Positions 1-9,038 of a stretch of DNA of 64,000 nucleotides are shown here, piece by piece. The notes below the pieces were generated by a model. The model was given only the letters and a program-made list of their open reading frames with translations, did no database searches and was not told the origin of the DNA. Source of the DNA: Caenimonas sedimenti (GTDB lineage Bacteria; Pseudomonadota; Gammaproteobacteria; Burkholderiales; Burkholderiaceae_C); the NCBI RefSeq assembly GCF_007833165.1, contig NZ_VOBQ01000013.1, forward strand, positions 124,001 through 188,000, read 5' to 3'. The position numbers and the translations under genes were made by a program. Positions within the stretch are counted from its first letter, which is position 1. Each line of letters begins with the position of its first letter.

Positions 1-534
1 GTCGCGTCCGGCACCTCGAACCGCCAGACCAAGGCGCTCGCGCACAGCGTGATGGATTCGGTGCGGGAGGCCGGCTTTCCCAAGCCCCGCATCGAGGGCG
101 AGGACAACGGTGAATGGATCATCGTCGACTGCGGCGCGGCCGTGGCGCACATCATGCAGCCCGCCATCCGCCAGTACTACCACCTCGAGGAGATCTGGGG
201 CGACAAGCCGGTGCGGCTGCGCCTGGGCGCGGCCAAGCCGGCCATGCCGGTGAAGGAACCCGAGCCGGCGCCGGCGAGAAAACCGACCGCGCCGTCGCTG
301 CGCCGCAGCAGTGCCGCCAAGACGGCCCTGCGCGACGCCGAGCGCGAGGCGCGGGCGGCCAAGGGGGCCCCCGCCAAGAAATCGGCGGGGAAAAAGGCTG
401 CTCCGGGCAAGTCCGGCGCTCCCGTCAAGACGGTGAAGGTCGCGGCCAAGAAGACCACGCCCAAGCGCTCCGCGCCGGCCAAGTCGGCCCCCGCGGCGAA
501 GAAGTCCGCCAAGCCCGCGCCGCGCAAACGCTGA
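1..534 (+). CDS. rsfS: Ribosome silencing factor RsfS, 5'-truncated by window edge
   Basis: The reading frame is open from base 1, so the true start lies upstream. The visible N-terminal part ([15 protein letters not shown], then [13 protein letters not shown] and [17 protein letters not shown]) matches the conserved core of RsfS/Iojap. RsfS binds ribosomal protein L14 and blocks subunit joining when nutrients are scarce. After about residue 75 the protein becomes a long Ala/Lys/Pro-rich tail that looks disordered and is longer than in E. coli; such basic tails are common in Burkholderiales homologues. The stop is two bases before rlmH, the usual gene order. Confidence 0.93.
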   Translation, partial: VASGTSNRQTKALAHSVMDSVREAGFPKPRIEGEDNGEWIIVDCGAAVAHIMQPAIRQYYHLEEIWGDKPVRLRLGAAKPAMPVKEPEPAPARKPTAPSLRRSSAAKTALRDAEREARAAKGAPAKKSAGKKAAPGKSGAPVKTVKVAAKKTTPKRSAPAKSAPAAKKSAKPAPRKR

Positions 535-536
535 GC

Positions 537-1004
537 ATGAAGCTGCTGGTCGTCGCGGTCGGCCAGCGCGTGCCCGACTGGGCGCAGGCGGCCTGGGACG
601 ACTACGCGAAGCGCTTCCCGCCGGAGTCCCGGCTGGAACTGAAGGCTGTCAAGACCGAGCCGCGCGGTTCCAAGACCCTGCCCACGCTGCTGGCGGCGGA
701 GCGCGAGCGCATCGCCGCTGCCGTGCCCAAGGGCGCCCGCATCGTGGCGCTGGACGAGCGGGGCACACCCCTGACCACCGTGGCGCTCGCCGCCAAGCTG
801 CAAGCCTGGCAGCTGGAGAACGACGTGGTGGCGCTCGTCATCGGCGGCCCCGACGGCCTGGACCCCGCGTTCAAGCAGGCGGCGCACGAGCGCATCCGCC
901 TGTCCGACCTGACGCTGCCGCACGCGATGGTGCGGGTGCTGCTGGCCGAGCAGCTCTACCGGGCGTGGTCCATCGATGCGAACCATCCTTACCACCGTGA
1001 GTAG
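537..1004 (+). CDS. rlmH: 23S rRNA (pseudouridine1915-N3)-methyltransferase RlmH
   Basis: A 155-residue SPOUT methyltransferase, exactly the family's usual length. It shows the SAM-binding knot ([16 protein letters not shown], about residues 99-114) and the C-terminal signature [16 protein letters not shown]. It methylates pseudouridine 1915 in helix 69 of 23S rRNA, on the assembled 70S ribosome. The ATG lies two bases after the rsfS stop, so the two genes are probably co-transcribed. The 3' end overlaps the start of the maf gene. Confidence 0.96.
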   Translation: MKLLVVAVGQRVPDWAQAAWDDYAKRFPPESRLELKAVKTEPRGSKTLPTLLAAERERIAAAVPKGARIVALDERGTPLTTVALAAKLQAWQLENDVVALVIGGPDGLDPAFKQAAHERIRLSDLTLPHAMVRVLLAEQLYRAWSIDANHPYHRE

Positions 1005-1608
1005 TCCGGGCTTCCTCTACCTGGCGTCGCAAAGTCCGCGGCGCCGGCAATTGCTGGAGCAGCTCGGCGTGCGGCACGAACTGCTGCTGCCCGGCCCGGA
1101 CGAGGACAGCGAGGCGCTGGAAGCAGTGCGGCCCGGTGAGGCACCCGCCGCGTATGTGAAGCGCGTGACCGGCCTGAAGCTGGAGGCCGCCGTGGCGCGC
1201 CTGGTGCGGCGCGGACTGCCACCGGCACCGGTGCTGTGTTCGGACACCACGGTGGCGCTCGGCCGCGCGATCTACGGCAAGCCGGAGGACGCCAGGGACG
1301 CGGCGCGCATGCTGAGCGAACTGTCAGGCCATACCCATCGAGTCCTCACGGCGGTGGCCGTGCAGAGCGGCCGCCGCCGTTTCGACGCATTGAGCGACTC
1401 GCGCGTCACCTTCGCCAAGCTAACGCCGGCGCAGATCCGCGGATACATCGCGGGCGGCGAGCCCACCGGCAAGGCGGGTGCCTACGCCGTGCAGGGGACC
1501 GCCGCGGCCTTCATCACCCGCATCGCCGGCTCCTACACGGGCATCATGGGCCTGCCCCTGTTCGAGACGGCGCAGCTGCTGCGCAAGGTGGGCGTCCGCT
1601 GGGGCTGA
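997..1608 (+). CDS. Maf-family nucleotide pyrophosphatase
   Basis: Maf proteins hydrolyse non-canonical or modified nucleoside triphosphates to monophosphates. The N-terminal signature [14 protein letters not shown] and the central [11 protein letters not shown] and [12 protein letters not shown] motifs are present. The GTG at 997 overlaps the rlmH stop by 8 bases and places the signature near residue 7, as usual. An in-frame ATG at 976 would add seven residues. The product is about 203 aa, normal for the family. Position between rlmH and rng fits the common betaproteobacterial order. YhdE-type (dTTP/UTP) is more likely than YceF-type, but this was not resolved. Confidence 0.92.
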   Translation: MSSPGFLYLASQSPRRRQLLEQLGVRHELLLPGPDEDSEALEAVRPGEAPAAYVKRVTGLKLEAAVARLVRRGLPPAPVLCSDTTVALGRAIYGKPEDARDAARMLSELSGHTHRVLTAVAVQSGRRRFDALSDSRVTFAKLTPAQIRGYIAGGEPTGKAGAYAVQGTAAAFITRIAGSYTGIMGLPLFETAQLLRKVGVRWG

Positions 1609-1623
1609 GGTATCCTGCGCCGC

Positions 1624-3099
1624 ATGCAACAGGACATCCTGGTCAACTGGTCGCCGCAGGAAACGCGCGTGGCCATCGTCGAGAGCGGCGCCGTGCAGGA
1701 GCTGCACGTCGAACGCACGCTGGAGCGCGGGCTGGTCGGCAATGTGTACCTCGGCAAGGTCGCACGCGTGCTGCCGGGCATGCAGTCCGCCTTCATCGAC
1801 ATCGGGCTGGAGCGCGCGGCGTTCCTGCACGTGGCCGACGTCTGGCAGCGCCAGCCCGACGGCGAGCCGCCGGCAGCGGTGCGCAACAGCCAGCCGCAGG
1901 TGCCCATCGAGAAACAGGTGTTCGAAGGCCAGGCGCTGATGGTGCAGGTGATCAAGGACCCCATCGGTACCAAGGGCGCGCGCCTGTCCACGCAGATCAG
2001 CATCGCCGGGCGCCTGCTCGTCTTCCTGCCGCAGGACGACCATGTGGGTGTGTCGCAGAAGATCCCGAACGACCAGCGCGAGGCCCTGCGCAAGCGGCTC
2101 TCGCAATTGATCGGCGCGGCCGGCGGCGGCTTCATCCTGCGGACCAACGGCGAGGACGCGAGCGACGCCGAGCTGGCCGAGGACATCGCGTACCTGCGCA
2201 AGACGTGGACGCGCATCCGGGAAGCGTCCACCCGCCTGCCGCCGCCGGCGCTGCTGCACCAGGACCTGAACCTGCTGCAACGCGTGCTGCGCGACCTGGT
2301 GACGGAAGAGACGCAGACCATCCGCATCGACTCGCGCGAGCAGTTCCAGCTGCTGTCCGAGTTCGGTGCCGAATTCATGCCGGCCGCCGCGGGGCGGCTG
2401 CAGCTGTACAAGGGCGAGCGCCCGATCTTCGACCTGTATTCAGTGGACGAGGAGCTGTCCAAGGCGCTCGGGCGACGGGTCGAACTGAAGTCGGGCGGCT
2501 ACGTGATCGTGGACCAGACCGAGGCGCTGACGACGATCGACGTCAACACCGGCGGCTTCGTCGGCTCGCGCAATTTCGACGACACGATCTTCAAGACCAA
2601 CCTCGAGGCGGCCCACGCCATCGCCCGCCAGCTGCGCCTGCGCAACCTGGGCGGCATCATCATCGTGGACTTCATCGACATGCAGCGCGAGGACCACCGC
2701 GATGCCGTGCTCGCGGAGTTTCGCAAGCAGCTCGCGCGGGATCGCGTGAAGACGATGGCGGGCGGCTTCTCGAACCTGGGGCTGGTGGAGATGACGCGCA
2801 AGCGCACGCGCGATTCGCTGGCGCACCTGCTGTGCGAGCCTTGCACCTGCTGCCAGGGCAAGGGCACCGTGCGCACCGCGCGCACGGTCTGCTACGACAT
2901 CCTGCGGGAGATCCTGCGCGAGGCGAGGCAGTTCAACCCCCGTGAGTACCGGGTGGTGGCGGCGCCGCAGGTCGTGGAGCTGTTCCTGGACGAGGAGAGC
3001 CAGCACCTGGCCGGGCTTTCCGACTTCATCGGGAAACCCATTTCGCTCCAAAGCGAGAGTGCCATGGGCCAAGAGCAGTACGACATCGTGCTGCTGTAG
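1624..3099 (+). CDS. rng: Ribonuclease G
   Basis: A 491-residue RNase E/G-family endoribonuclease that matures the 5' end of 16S rRNA and takes part in mRNA decay. An N-terminal S1-like domain (about residues 37-70, GNVYLGKVARVLPGMQSAFI) precedes the catalytic DNase I-like region with the acidic motif TIDVNTGGFVG. A Zn-link-like cysteine cluster (CEPCTCCQGKG, about residue 403) follows. The protein ends soon after, without the long RNase E scaffold tail, which indicates RNase G rather than RNase E. It sits 15 bases after maf and ends at a strong hairpin shared with the convergent gene. Confidence 0.95.
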   Translation: MQQDILVNWSPQETRVAIVESGAVQELHVERTLERGLVGNVYLGKVARVLPGMQSAFIDIGLERAAFLHVADVWQRQPDGEPPAAVRNSQPQVPIEKQVFEGQALMVQVIKDPIGTKGARLSTQISIAGRLLVFLPQDDHVGVSQKIPNDQREALRKRLSQLIGAAGGGFILRTNGEDASDAELAEDIAYLRKTWTRIREASTRLPPPALLHQDLNLLQRVLRDLVTEETQTIRIDSREQFQLLSEFGAEFMPAAAGRLQLYKGERPIFDLYSVDEELSKALGRRVELKSGGYVIVDQTEALTTIDVNTGGFVGSRNFDDTIFKTNLEAAHAIARQLRLRNLGGIIIVDFIDMQREDHRDAVLAEFRKQLARDRVKTMAGGFSNLGLVEMTRKRTRDSLAHLLCEPCTCCQGKGTVRTARTVCYDILREILREARQFNPREYRVVAAPQVVELFLDEESQHLAGLSDFIGKPISLQSESAMGQEQYDIVLL

Positions 3100-3184
3100 C
3101 TGGGGTTCGCCTGCGGGCTCACCGCCAGCCTACATGCGGTCCGTGCGGTCGCGTAGGCTGGGGTGAGCCCGCAGGCGAACCCCA
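3100..3184. repeat. Long near-perfect inverted repeat between convergent genes (likely bidirectional terminator)
   Basis: Two arms of about 33 bases (3100-3133 and about 3152-3184, each ending in a CTGGGGTTCGCCTGCGGGC-type sequence and its complement) pair with a single extra G in the left arm and a loop of about 18 bases. The hairpin fills the gap between rng and the convergent glycosyltransferase gene, so it could terminate both transcripts. There is no T-run. The sequence style resembles dispersed REP-type elements of Comamonadaceae, which is inference. Confidence 0.75.
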
Positions 3185-3190
3185 GCACGC

Positions 3191-4264
3191 TCACCTCCGT
3201 GCCAGCAGCTCCAGCGCCTGCGCCGCCACCCGCTCCGGCGTGATCGCCATCAGGCAATCCGCGCGGCTGTCGCGATGATCTTCACAGCCGGCCTTGCCGC
3301 AGGGCACGCAGTGCAGCGTCGCTTGCATCAGCGTGACTTGACCGATTGATTGTTTCGGCGCCTGGCGCTGGAAGCGGATCGGCTGCGCGCCGTCCGCCGG
3401 CCAAGGCGCCCAGCGCTGCGGATTCGTCGGCCCGAAGATCGCGAGCACGGGCGTGCCGCAGGCGGCGGCCAGGTGCGTCACCGAGGTGTCCGGGCCGATG
3501 TAGAGCGCCGCGCCGCGCAGCAGCTCGGCGACCTGGTTGAAATTCAGCACGCCGGCATCCACCAGCTGATCCGGCGGCGCGGCGCCCTCCATCGCCGCCA
3601 CGGTCTCGCGGTCGCCGGCACCCGGCCCGCCGGTCAGCACGACTTGCCGCCCGGCCAGCGCGAGCAGGCCGATCAGCTCGCGGAAGTGATCCGGCGGCCA
3701 CTGCTTGTAGCGCCACATCGATGGCGTGTGCACGACCACGTAGCCGGGCGCGAGGCGCTGCCGCAGGGCTTGCGGCAAGGCTTCGCCGGAGGGGCCGACC
3801 AGGGCGCTCTCCGGTGCCGCGTGGCCTTGCCACGGTGCAAGCAAGGCCAACCGCTCCCGCACCACATGCACGTCCCCAAGGTCGCCCGCCAGCGGCACCG
3901 CGTGGCGCAGCGCCCGCCGCTTCCACCAATGACTGCCGCCACCCGCGGCCAGCAGCCCGGCACGCTCGCGCCCCGCGACCCAGCCGATCAGGTGCGCCCG
4001 GTCACCGGGGTCGGCCACCAGGGCCAGGTCGTAGCGGCGCCACAGGCCAGCGAACAGGCGCAGCCACCGCACGGGGCTGGCACGCATCGGCATCGCGATC
4101 GTGGTGTGGATATCGGGGTTGCCGCGCAACATGCCCAGCGTGCCTTCCAGCCCCAGCACGTCGATGCGCGCATCGGGCCATTGGCGCCGGGCGGCGCGGA
4201 TCAGCGGCGTGGTCAGCAGCACGTCGCCGATCTGGCGCGTCACCACCACCAGCACGGAGCGCAT
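3191..4264 (-). CDS. Glycosyltransferase family 9 (LPS heptosyltransferase-like)
   Basis: A 357-residue GT-B enzyme. It begins MRSVLVVVTRQIGDVLLTTP, the typical GT9 opening in which the GDxLLTTP loop binds substrate. Near residue 260 it has YIGPDTSVTHLAAACGTPV, the nucleotide-sugar-binding signature of the WaaF/WaaC family, followed by AIFGPTNPQRW. The role is probably transfer of heptose (or another ADP/nucleotide sugar) to the LPS inner core on the cytoplasmic face. Upstream in the same direction are an O-antigen-ligase-like gene (11 bases away) and msbA. The exact acceptor cannot be told. Confidence 0.87.
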   Translation of the reverse strand: MRSVLVVVTRQIGDVLLTTPLIRAARRQWPDARIDVLGLEGTLGMLRGNPDIHTTIAMPMRASPVRWLRLFAGLWRRYDLALVADPGDRAHLIGWVAGRERAGLLAAGGGSHWWKRRALRHAVPLAGDLGDVHVVRERLALLAPWQGHAAPESALVGPSGEALPQALRQRLAPGYVVVHTPSMWRYKQWPPDHFRELIGLLALAGRQVVLTGGPGAGDRETVAAMEGAAPPDQLVDAGVLNFNQVAELLRGAALYIGPDTSVTHLAAACGTPVLAIFGPTNPQRWAPWPADGAQPIRFQRQAPKQSIGQVTLMQATLHCVPCGKAGCEDHRDSRADCLMAITPERVAAQALELLARR

Positions 4265-4275
4265 GGGACCTTGAC

Positions 4276-5508
4276 CTAGTGATGCAGCCGGCGCACCAGC
4301 AGCCAGGCCATCAGGCAGCCGTAGAAGTGGCCTTCGACGTAGTCGAGCAGCAGCGAATTGAACAGGCACCCGGTGGCGAAGGCCAGGGCCACCGAGCCCA
4401 CCGCGCCGGCCCAGGGGCTGCGGTCTTCGCCTTCGCGCAAGGCTCGCCAGAACGGCCAGGCCAGCCAGAGCATGAACAGCACCAATGCCGGCAGGCCGCC
4501 GGCGCCCAGCTGCATGAGGTATTCGTTGTGCGGGTTGTCGGCGGTGCTGCCCAGCACATCGCGCGAACCATTGTGGCGGGGCGCGGAGGCCCTGGCGAAC
4601 TCCGTCTGGTAGTTCTGCCATCCGGTGCCCAATACCCAGTTCTCGCGCGCGACGATGAGCCCGTTGCGGAACAGCTCGATGCGTGCGCCGGTGGAGCTGT
4701 TGGCCACGACCACCCCGTTGTTGGTGGCCTGCGCATCCTTCCAGGTTTCCACCAGGCGGAGGCGGACCGGCTGCGACATGGATGCGACGAAGAGGCCGCC
4801 GACCAGGATGGCCATCATGACCGGCAGGCGCCAGCGGTGCGGTGCGGCGCGGTAGGCCGCGCAGCCCAGGAGCACCAGCAGCACGAGGTGGCCAGTCCGG
4901 CCCTCCCCCGCGAAGATCACCGTGATGCTCAGGAAAATCGCGGCGCCATAGGCCAGCCACTTGCGCAAGGCGCCCAGCCGGCCATGCTCGAACAGCAGGT
5001 AGGCGCAGACGGCCAGCCCGAAACCGGCCGAAATGCGGCGCGAATGCAGGAAGGGCCCGAGTTGCGGGATGAGCGGCGACAGCCAGTGCATCGCCGCGAA
5101 GACCAGGGCACCCACCATCAGCCCGCTCGAGAAAGCCTGCGGCCGGCGCGCAATGCGCATCATGGCCCAGAGCAGCGGCAGCATCAGCAGCTCGTGGTAG
5201 CGGTTCAGTGCTCCGACGCTCGACCAGGTGAGTCCTTCGCCGATGAAGGTGCGCATGGCGATGTAGGCCAGCAGCACGAGGCCGATGCCCAGGACCGGCT
5301 CGCGCCAGGGCTTCAGGCGCCAGATGCGCAGGGGCGAGAGGAAGCACAGACAGAGCAGCGCGAACAGCGAGATGCTGGTGCCGGCCGTGGAGAACAGCAG
5401 GAAGAATCCGAGGCAGCCCAGGCCGGTGGTCAGCACGCCTTGGAAGGCGCGCTCGCTCCAGGCGACCGCCGGCCGTCCCACCAGGTCATCTGGCACCACG
5501 GCGCTCAT
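4276..5508 (-). CDS. O-antigen ligase/polymerase-like polytopic membrane protein
   Basis: A roughly 410-residue protein with about ten hydrophobic segments and, near residues 235-300, a long periplasmic loop. The loop carries RIELFRNGLIVARENWVLGTGWQNYQ and later DNPHNEYLMQLG, the Wzy_C-type signature (GxGxxxF/Y...HNxYL) of WaaL/Wzy enzymes. WaaL joins O-polysaccharide to lipid A-core in the periplasm; Wzy polymerises O units. The ATG at 5508 is chosen because a GGAGGG ribosome site precedes it; upstream in-frame starts are less convincing. Neighbouring msbA and GT9 genes favour an LPS role. Confidence 0.82.
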   Translation of the reverse strand: MSAVVPDDLVGRPAVAWSERAFQGVLTTGLGCLGFFLLFSTAGTSISLFALLCLCFLSPLRIWRLKPWREPVLGIGLVLLAYIAMRTFIGEGLTWSSVGALNRYHELLMLPLLWAMMRIARRPQAFSSGLMVGALVFAAMHWLSPLIPQLGPFLHSRRISAGFGLAVCAYLLFEHGRLGALRKWLAYGAAIFLSITVIFAGEGRTGHLVLLVLLGCAAYRAAPHRWRLPVMMAILVGGLFVASMSQPVRLRLVETWKDAQATNNGVVVANSSTGARIELFRNGLIVARENWVLGTGWQNYQTEFARASAPRHNGSRDVLGSTADNPHNEYLMQLGAGGLPALVLFMLWLAWPFWRALREGEDRSPWAGAVGSVALAFATGCLFNSLLLDYVEGHFYGCLMAWLLVRRLHH

Positions 5509-5569
5509 TCGGCTTCCCTCCGTCCTGCGGACTTCGGGGCTGAGCGCCTTCGGAGCGGCCGGGCGGCGC

Positions 5570-7375
5570 TCATTCCAGCGTCCCCTGCGTCTGGTGCAAT
5601 GCGCGCAGCCGCGCATACAGCCCGCCGCGCGCCAGCAGTTCCGCGTGCGTGCCCAGCTCCGCCAGGCGTCCGTGGTCCAGCACGGCCACGCGGTCGGCGT
5701 GCTCGATGGTGGAGAGGCGGTGCGCGATGATCAGCGTGGTGCGGCCCGCCATCAGCCGGCGCAGCGCTTCCTGCACCATGCGCTCGGATTCGTTGTCCAG
5801 CGCGGAAGTCGCCTCGTCGAGGATCAACACGGGCGCATCCTTGTAGAGCGCCCGGGCGATGGCCAGGCGTTGCCGCTGGCCGCCGGACAGCGCCGCCGCG
5901 TTGTGGCCGACCTGGCTGTCGATGCCCTGGGGCAGTTGCTCGACCAGCTGGCCCAGGTTGGCGGCTTCCAGGGCCCGCTGCACCTTCGCGCGGTCGATCT
6001 GGTGGCCCAGGGCCACGTTCGCCGCCAGGGTGTCGTTGAACATCACGACATCCTGGCTGACCATTGCGAACTGGCGGCGAAGCGCGTGTAAATCCCAGTC
6101 GGGCAGTTCATGGCCGTCCAGCACCACTGCGCCACCGTTGGGCTCCACGAAACGGGGGAGCAGGTTGGCCAGGGTGGTCTTGCCGGAGCCGGAGGGCCCC
6201 ACCAGTGCGATCACCTCGCCGGGCGCGACGTCCAGCCACAGGTCTTGCAGCGCGGAGCGGTTGGCGCCCGGGTAGCGCACGGTCACGTTGCGCAGCTCCA
6301 GCCGGCCGGTGGCGCGCTCCGGCGCGTAGGTGCCGCCGGCTTCGGCGGGCATGTGCTCCACCAGGTCGAACGAGCGCTCCAGGGCGGCCAGCGCGCGGGT
6401 GATGGGGCTGGTGACTTCCGACAGGCGCTTCACCGGCGCGATCAGCATCAGCATGGCCGCGACGAAGGCGGCGAACGCACCGACCGTCATCGCGTCGCCG
6501 CTTTGCCAGAGCGCGATGCTGATCACCACCGAGAGGGCCGCGGCCGCGAGCATGTGCATGGTCGGCGTGATCAGCGCCGACGCGACCGCCGATTTCATGG
6601 CGAGGCGGCGCAAGGTCAGGCTCAGGGCCCCGAAGCGCTCGGCCTGCGCGGGTTGCGCCGCGTGCAGCCGCACCACGCGGTTGGCCAGCACGTTTTCCTC
6701 GACGGCGTACGAGAGTTCGATGGTCGCCGCCTGGCTGCTCTTGGCGAGGCGATAGAGGCGCCGCGAGGCCGTGCGCATCAGCCAGGCGACGGCCGGCGCC
6801 ATGAGGCCCACGATCAGCGTGAGCTGCCAGTTGAGGTAGATGAGGTAGCCGAGCAGCGCAACCAGCGCCAGGCTGTCCTTGACCAGCGCCGTCAGCGCGT
6901 TGACCAGCAGGCTGAAGCCGTTCTGCACCTCATGGACGATGCTGTTGGCGAGCGAGCTGGCGGACTCGCGCGCGAACAGGTCCATGCGCGCGTCGAGCAG
7001 CCGGCCGAACAGGGCGCGGCGCAGCGCGAACATGCCCTCGTTGGCGATCTTCGCCAGGGCGACGTCGGCGATGAAGCCGGCGAGGCCACGCAGTCCGAAC
7101 AGCCCCAGCAATGCCGCCGGTACCAGCCACGGATTGAAGCTGTCCTTGCGGAAGCCTTGATCGAGCAGCGGCTTCAGCAGCGCGGGCACGGCAGGCTCGG
7201 TCAGCGCGCCCACCACCGTGGCGGCCAACACGACCAGCCAGATGCGCCGCACGTGCGCGATGTACGGGAACACGCGGCGGATGCGGTCGATCAGGCTGGG
7301 ATCGGCGCCGCCTGCGGGAACGGCAGCGGCCGGCGCGCTCAGGGTCGTCTCAGGCACGACAGGAGGCGCGGGCAT
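5570..7375 (-). CDS. msbA: Lipid A export ABC transporter, permease/ATP-binding protein MsbA
   Basis: A 601-residue half-transporter that flips lipid A-core across the inner membrane. The N-terminal half has six predicted membrane helices (about residues 30-320). The C-terminal ATPase has Walker A (ALVGPSGSGKTTLAN, about residue 392), signature LSGGQRQRLAIARAL, Walker B (VLILDEATSALD) and the H-loop (TTLIIAHRLST). It heads a minus-strand LPS operon. Its ATG is only 11 bases from the ATG of a divergent glycosyltransferase, so the two promoters must lie inside each other's coding regions or leaders. Confidence 0.94.
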   Translation of the reverse strand: MPAPPVVPETTLSAPAAAVPAGGADPSLIDRIRRVFPYIAHVRRIWLVVLAATVVGALTEPAVPALLKPLLDQGFRKDSFNPWLVPAALLGLFGLRGLAGFIADVALAKIANEGMFALRRALFGRLLDARMDLFARESASSLANSIVHEVQNGFSLLVNALTALVKDSLALVALLGYLIYLNWQLTLIVGLMAPAVAWLMRTASRRLYRLAKSSQAATIELSYAVEENVLANRVVRLHAAQPAQAERFGALSLTLRRLAMKSAVASALITPTMHMLAAAALSVVISIALWQSGDAMTVGAFAAFVAAMLMLIAPVKRLSEVTSPITRALAALERSFDLVEHMPAEAGGTYAPERATGRLELRNVTVRYPGANRSALQDLWLDVAPGEVIALVGPSGSGKTTLANLLPRFVEPNGGAVVLDGHELPDWDLHALRRQFAMVSQDVVMFNDTLAANVALGHQIDRAKVQRALEAANLGQLVEQLPQGIDSQVGHNAAALSGGQRQRLAIARALYKDAPVLILDEATSALDNESERMVQEALRRLMAGRTTLIIAHRLSTIEHADRVAVLDHGRLAELGTHAELLARGGLYARLRALHQTQGTLE

Positions 7376-7386
7376 AATCGGAGTTC

Positions 7387-8196
7387 ATGCGTGGATTATC
7401 CAGCGAATCCGCAGGCCCCCCGGAAACGCGAAGCGAGCTCAGCGCCATCGTCATCACGCGCAACGAGGAGGCCAACATCGCGGCCTGCCTCGCCTCCCTG
7501 GCCTTCGCCGGCGAGGTCATCGTGGTCGACAACGCCAGCACCGACCGCACAGTGGAGATCGCGCGCGCGGCCGGGGCCCAGGTGCACCACACGCCGGACT
7601 GGCCCGGCTTCGGTCCGCAGAAGAACCGCGCGCTCGCGCTGGCGACCCGTCCGTGGGTCCTTTCGATCGATGCCGACGAACGTGTAACGCCCACGCTGCG
7701 TGACGAAATCCTCGCCGTGGTGCAAGCCCGGACCACAGCGGCCGACGCCTGGGACCTGCCGCGCCGCTCCAGCTACTGCGGCCAGTACATGGCGCACTCG
7801 GGCTGGTACCCGGACCGCGTGACGCGCCTGTTCCGCCGCGGCACGGCGCGCTTTTCCGACGACCTGGTGCACGAGCGGCTGCTGCCCACCGGCAGCATCG
7901 GCCACCTGCGCCATGACCTCTTGCATGAAAGCATCCCCAGCCTGGAATCGGCCCTGCAGAAGATGGACCGCTACTCCACAGCCGGTGCCGAGCGCATGCT
8001 CGCCGAGGGCCGCCGCGGTTCCCCGGGCAAGGCCGTGGCCCACGGGCTGTGGGCGTTCCTGCGGACCTTCGTCCTGCAGCGGGGTTTCCTCGATGGCCGG
8101 ATGGGCTTCGCGCTGGCCGTCTCCAATGCGGAAGGCACGTACTACCGCTACCTGAAGCTGTGGTTGCTGCAGCGGCGGGCCGGCAACGCGCCGTGA
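7387..8196 (+). CDS. Glycosyltransferase family 2, WaaE/KdtX-like LPS core enzyme
   Basis: A 269-residue GT-A enzyme. It has the GT2 opening LSAIVITRNEEANIAACL, the VVDNASTDRTVEIA loop and the metal-binding acidic motif WVLSIDADERV (about residues 93-103). The later part (DRVTRLFRRGTARFSDD, LHESIPSLESALQKMDRYS) matches the WaaE/KdtX group, which adds glucose to heptose in the LPS inner core. It is divergent from msbA and overlaps the next GT2 gene by four bases (GTGA). Confidence 0.87.
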   Translation: MRGLSSESAGPPETRSELSAIVITRNEEANIAACLASLAFAGEVIVVDNASTDRTVEIARAAGAQVHHTPDWPGFGPQKNRALALATRPWVLSIDADERVTPTLRDEILAVVQARTTAADAWDLPRRSSYCGQYMAHSGWYPDRVTRLFRRGTARFSDDLVHERLLPTGSIGHLRHDLLHESIPSLESALQKMDRYSTAGAERMLAEGRRGSPGKAVAHGLWAFLRTFVLQRGFLDGRMGFALAVSNAEGTYYRYLKLWLLQRRAGNAP

Positions 8197-9038
8197 GAAC
8201 GGGCTACATCGTCCTCACGTACAACCGGCCGGACGCCTTGCTGGCCGTGCTGCGCGGGCTGGCCCCGCAGTGCGGCCCCGGCGACGTCGTGGTGATCGCC
8301 GACGATGGCTCACGGCCGGAGAACGTGGCGGCCGTGCGCGCCGGCTTGCCGCGCTTCTCCGCGCGGGTGCTGCATGTCTGGCAGCCCGACGTGGGCTTCA
8401 CCGCATCGCGTGCGCGCAACCTGGGCGCGGCGCGAGCCGCGGCGGACTATCTCGTCTTCATGGATGGCGACTGCGTGCCCAATCCGCGCTTCGCCGCGCA
8501 GCACGCCCAGCTGGCCGAGGCCGGGCATTTCGTCAATGGCAGCCGCGTCCTGCTCAGTCCGAGGCTCACCCAGGAAGCGGTGCAGGGCAAGACCGACCTG
8601 GCACGCTTGCGGGCCAGCGACTGGCTGCGCCTGCGGCTCGCGGGCGACGCCAACAAGCTCACCCACCTGTTCGCGTGGCCCGGCGCTCCAGGACGCGTCG
8701 AGCGGCGCTTCCACTGGAAAGGCATCCGCAGCTGCAACTTCGCCTTGCACCGCAGCGACTTCGAGGCCGTGAACGGCTTTGACGAGGTCTATGCGGGCTG
8801 GGGCCATGAAGACGCGGACCTGGTGCTGCGGCTGCACCACCAGGGCCTGGCGCGCAAAAATGGCTTCCTCGGCACGGAGGTCTACCATCTATGGCACGCC
8901 GAGCACAGCCGTTCGGGCGAGGCCGCCAACCGCCAGCGGGTGGCGGACCGCGCGAAAAGCGGCATCATTCGGGCCGAAGTGGGCCTGGCCGAGGCCTTTC
9001 ACACAACAGAAACGGTCGTGACTGAACTCAACCGATGA
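8193..9038 (+). CDS. Glycosyltransferase family 2
   Basis: A 281-residue GT-A protein starting at the GTG that overlaps the previous stop codon. It shows [18 protein letters not shown] at the N-terminus, ADDGSRPEN, a DxD-type motif [13 protein letters not shown] (about residues 88-100) and the galactosyltransferase-type C-terminal motif [19 protein letters not shown]. It is probably another LPS or capsule sugar transferase acting with the preceding gene. Donor and acceptor cannot be inferred. Its stop overlaps the tolB ATG by four bases. Confidence 0.85.
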   Translation: MRTGYIVLTYNRPDALLAVLRGLAPQCGPGDVVVIADDGSRPENVAAVRAGLPRFSARVLHVWQPDVGFTASRARNLGAARAAADYLVFMDGDCVPNPRFAAQHAQLAEAGHFVNGSRVLLSPRLTQEAVQGKTDLARLRASDWLRLRLAGDANKLTHLFAWPGAPGRVERRFHWKGIRSCNFALHRSDFEAVNGFDEVYAGWGHEDADLVLRLHHQGLARKNGFLGTEVYHLWHAEHSRSGEAANRQRVADRAKSGIIRAEVGLAEAFHTTETVVTELNR

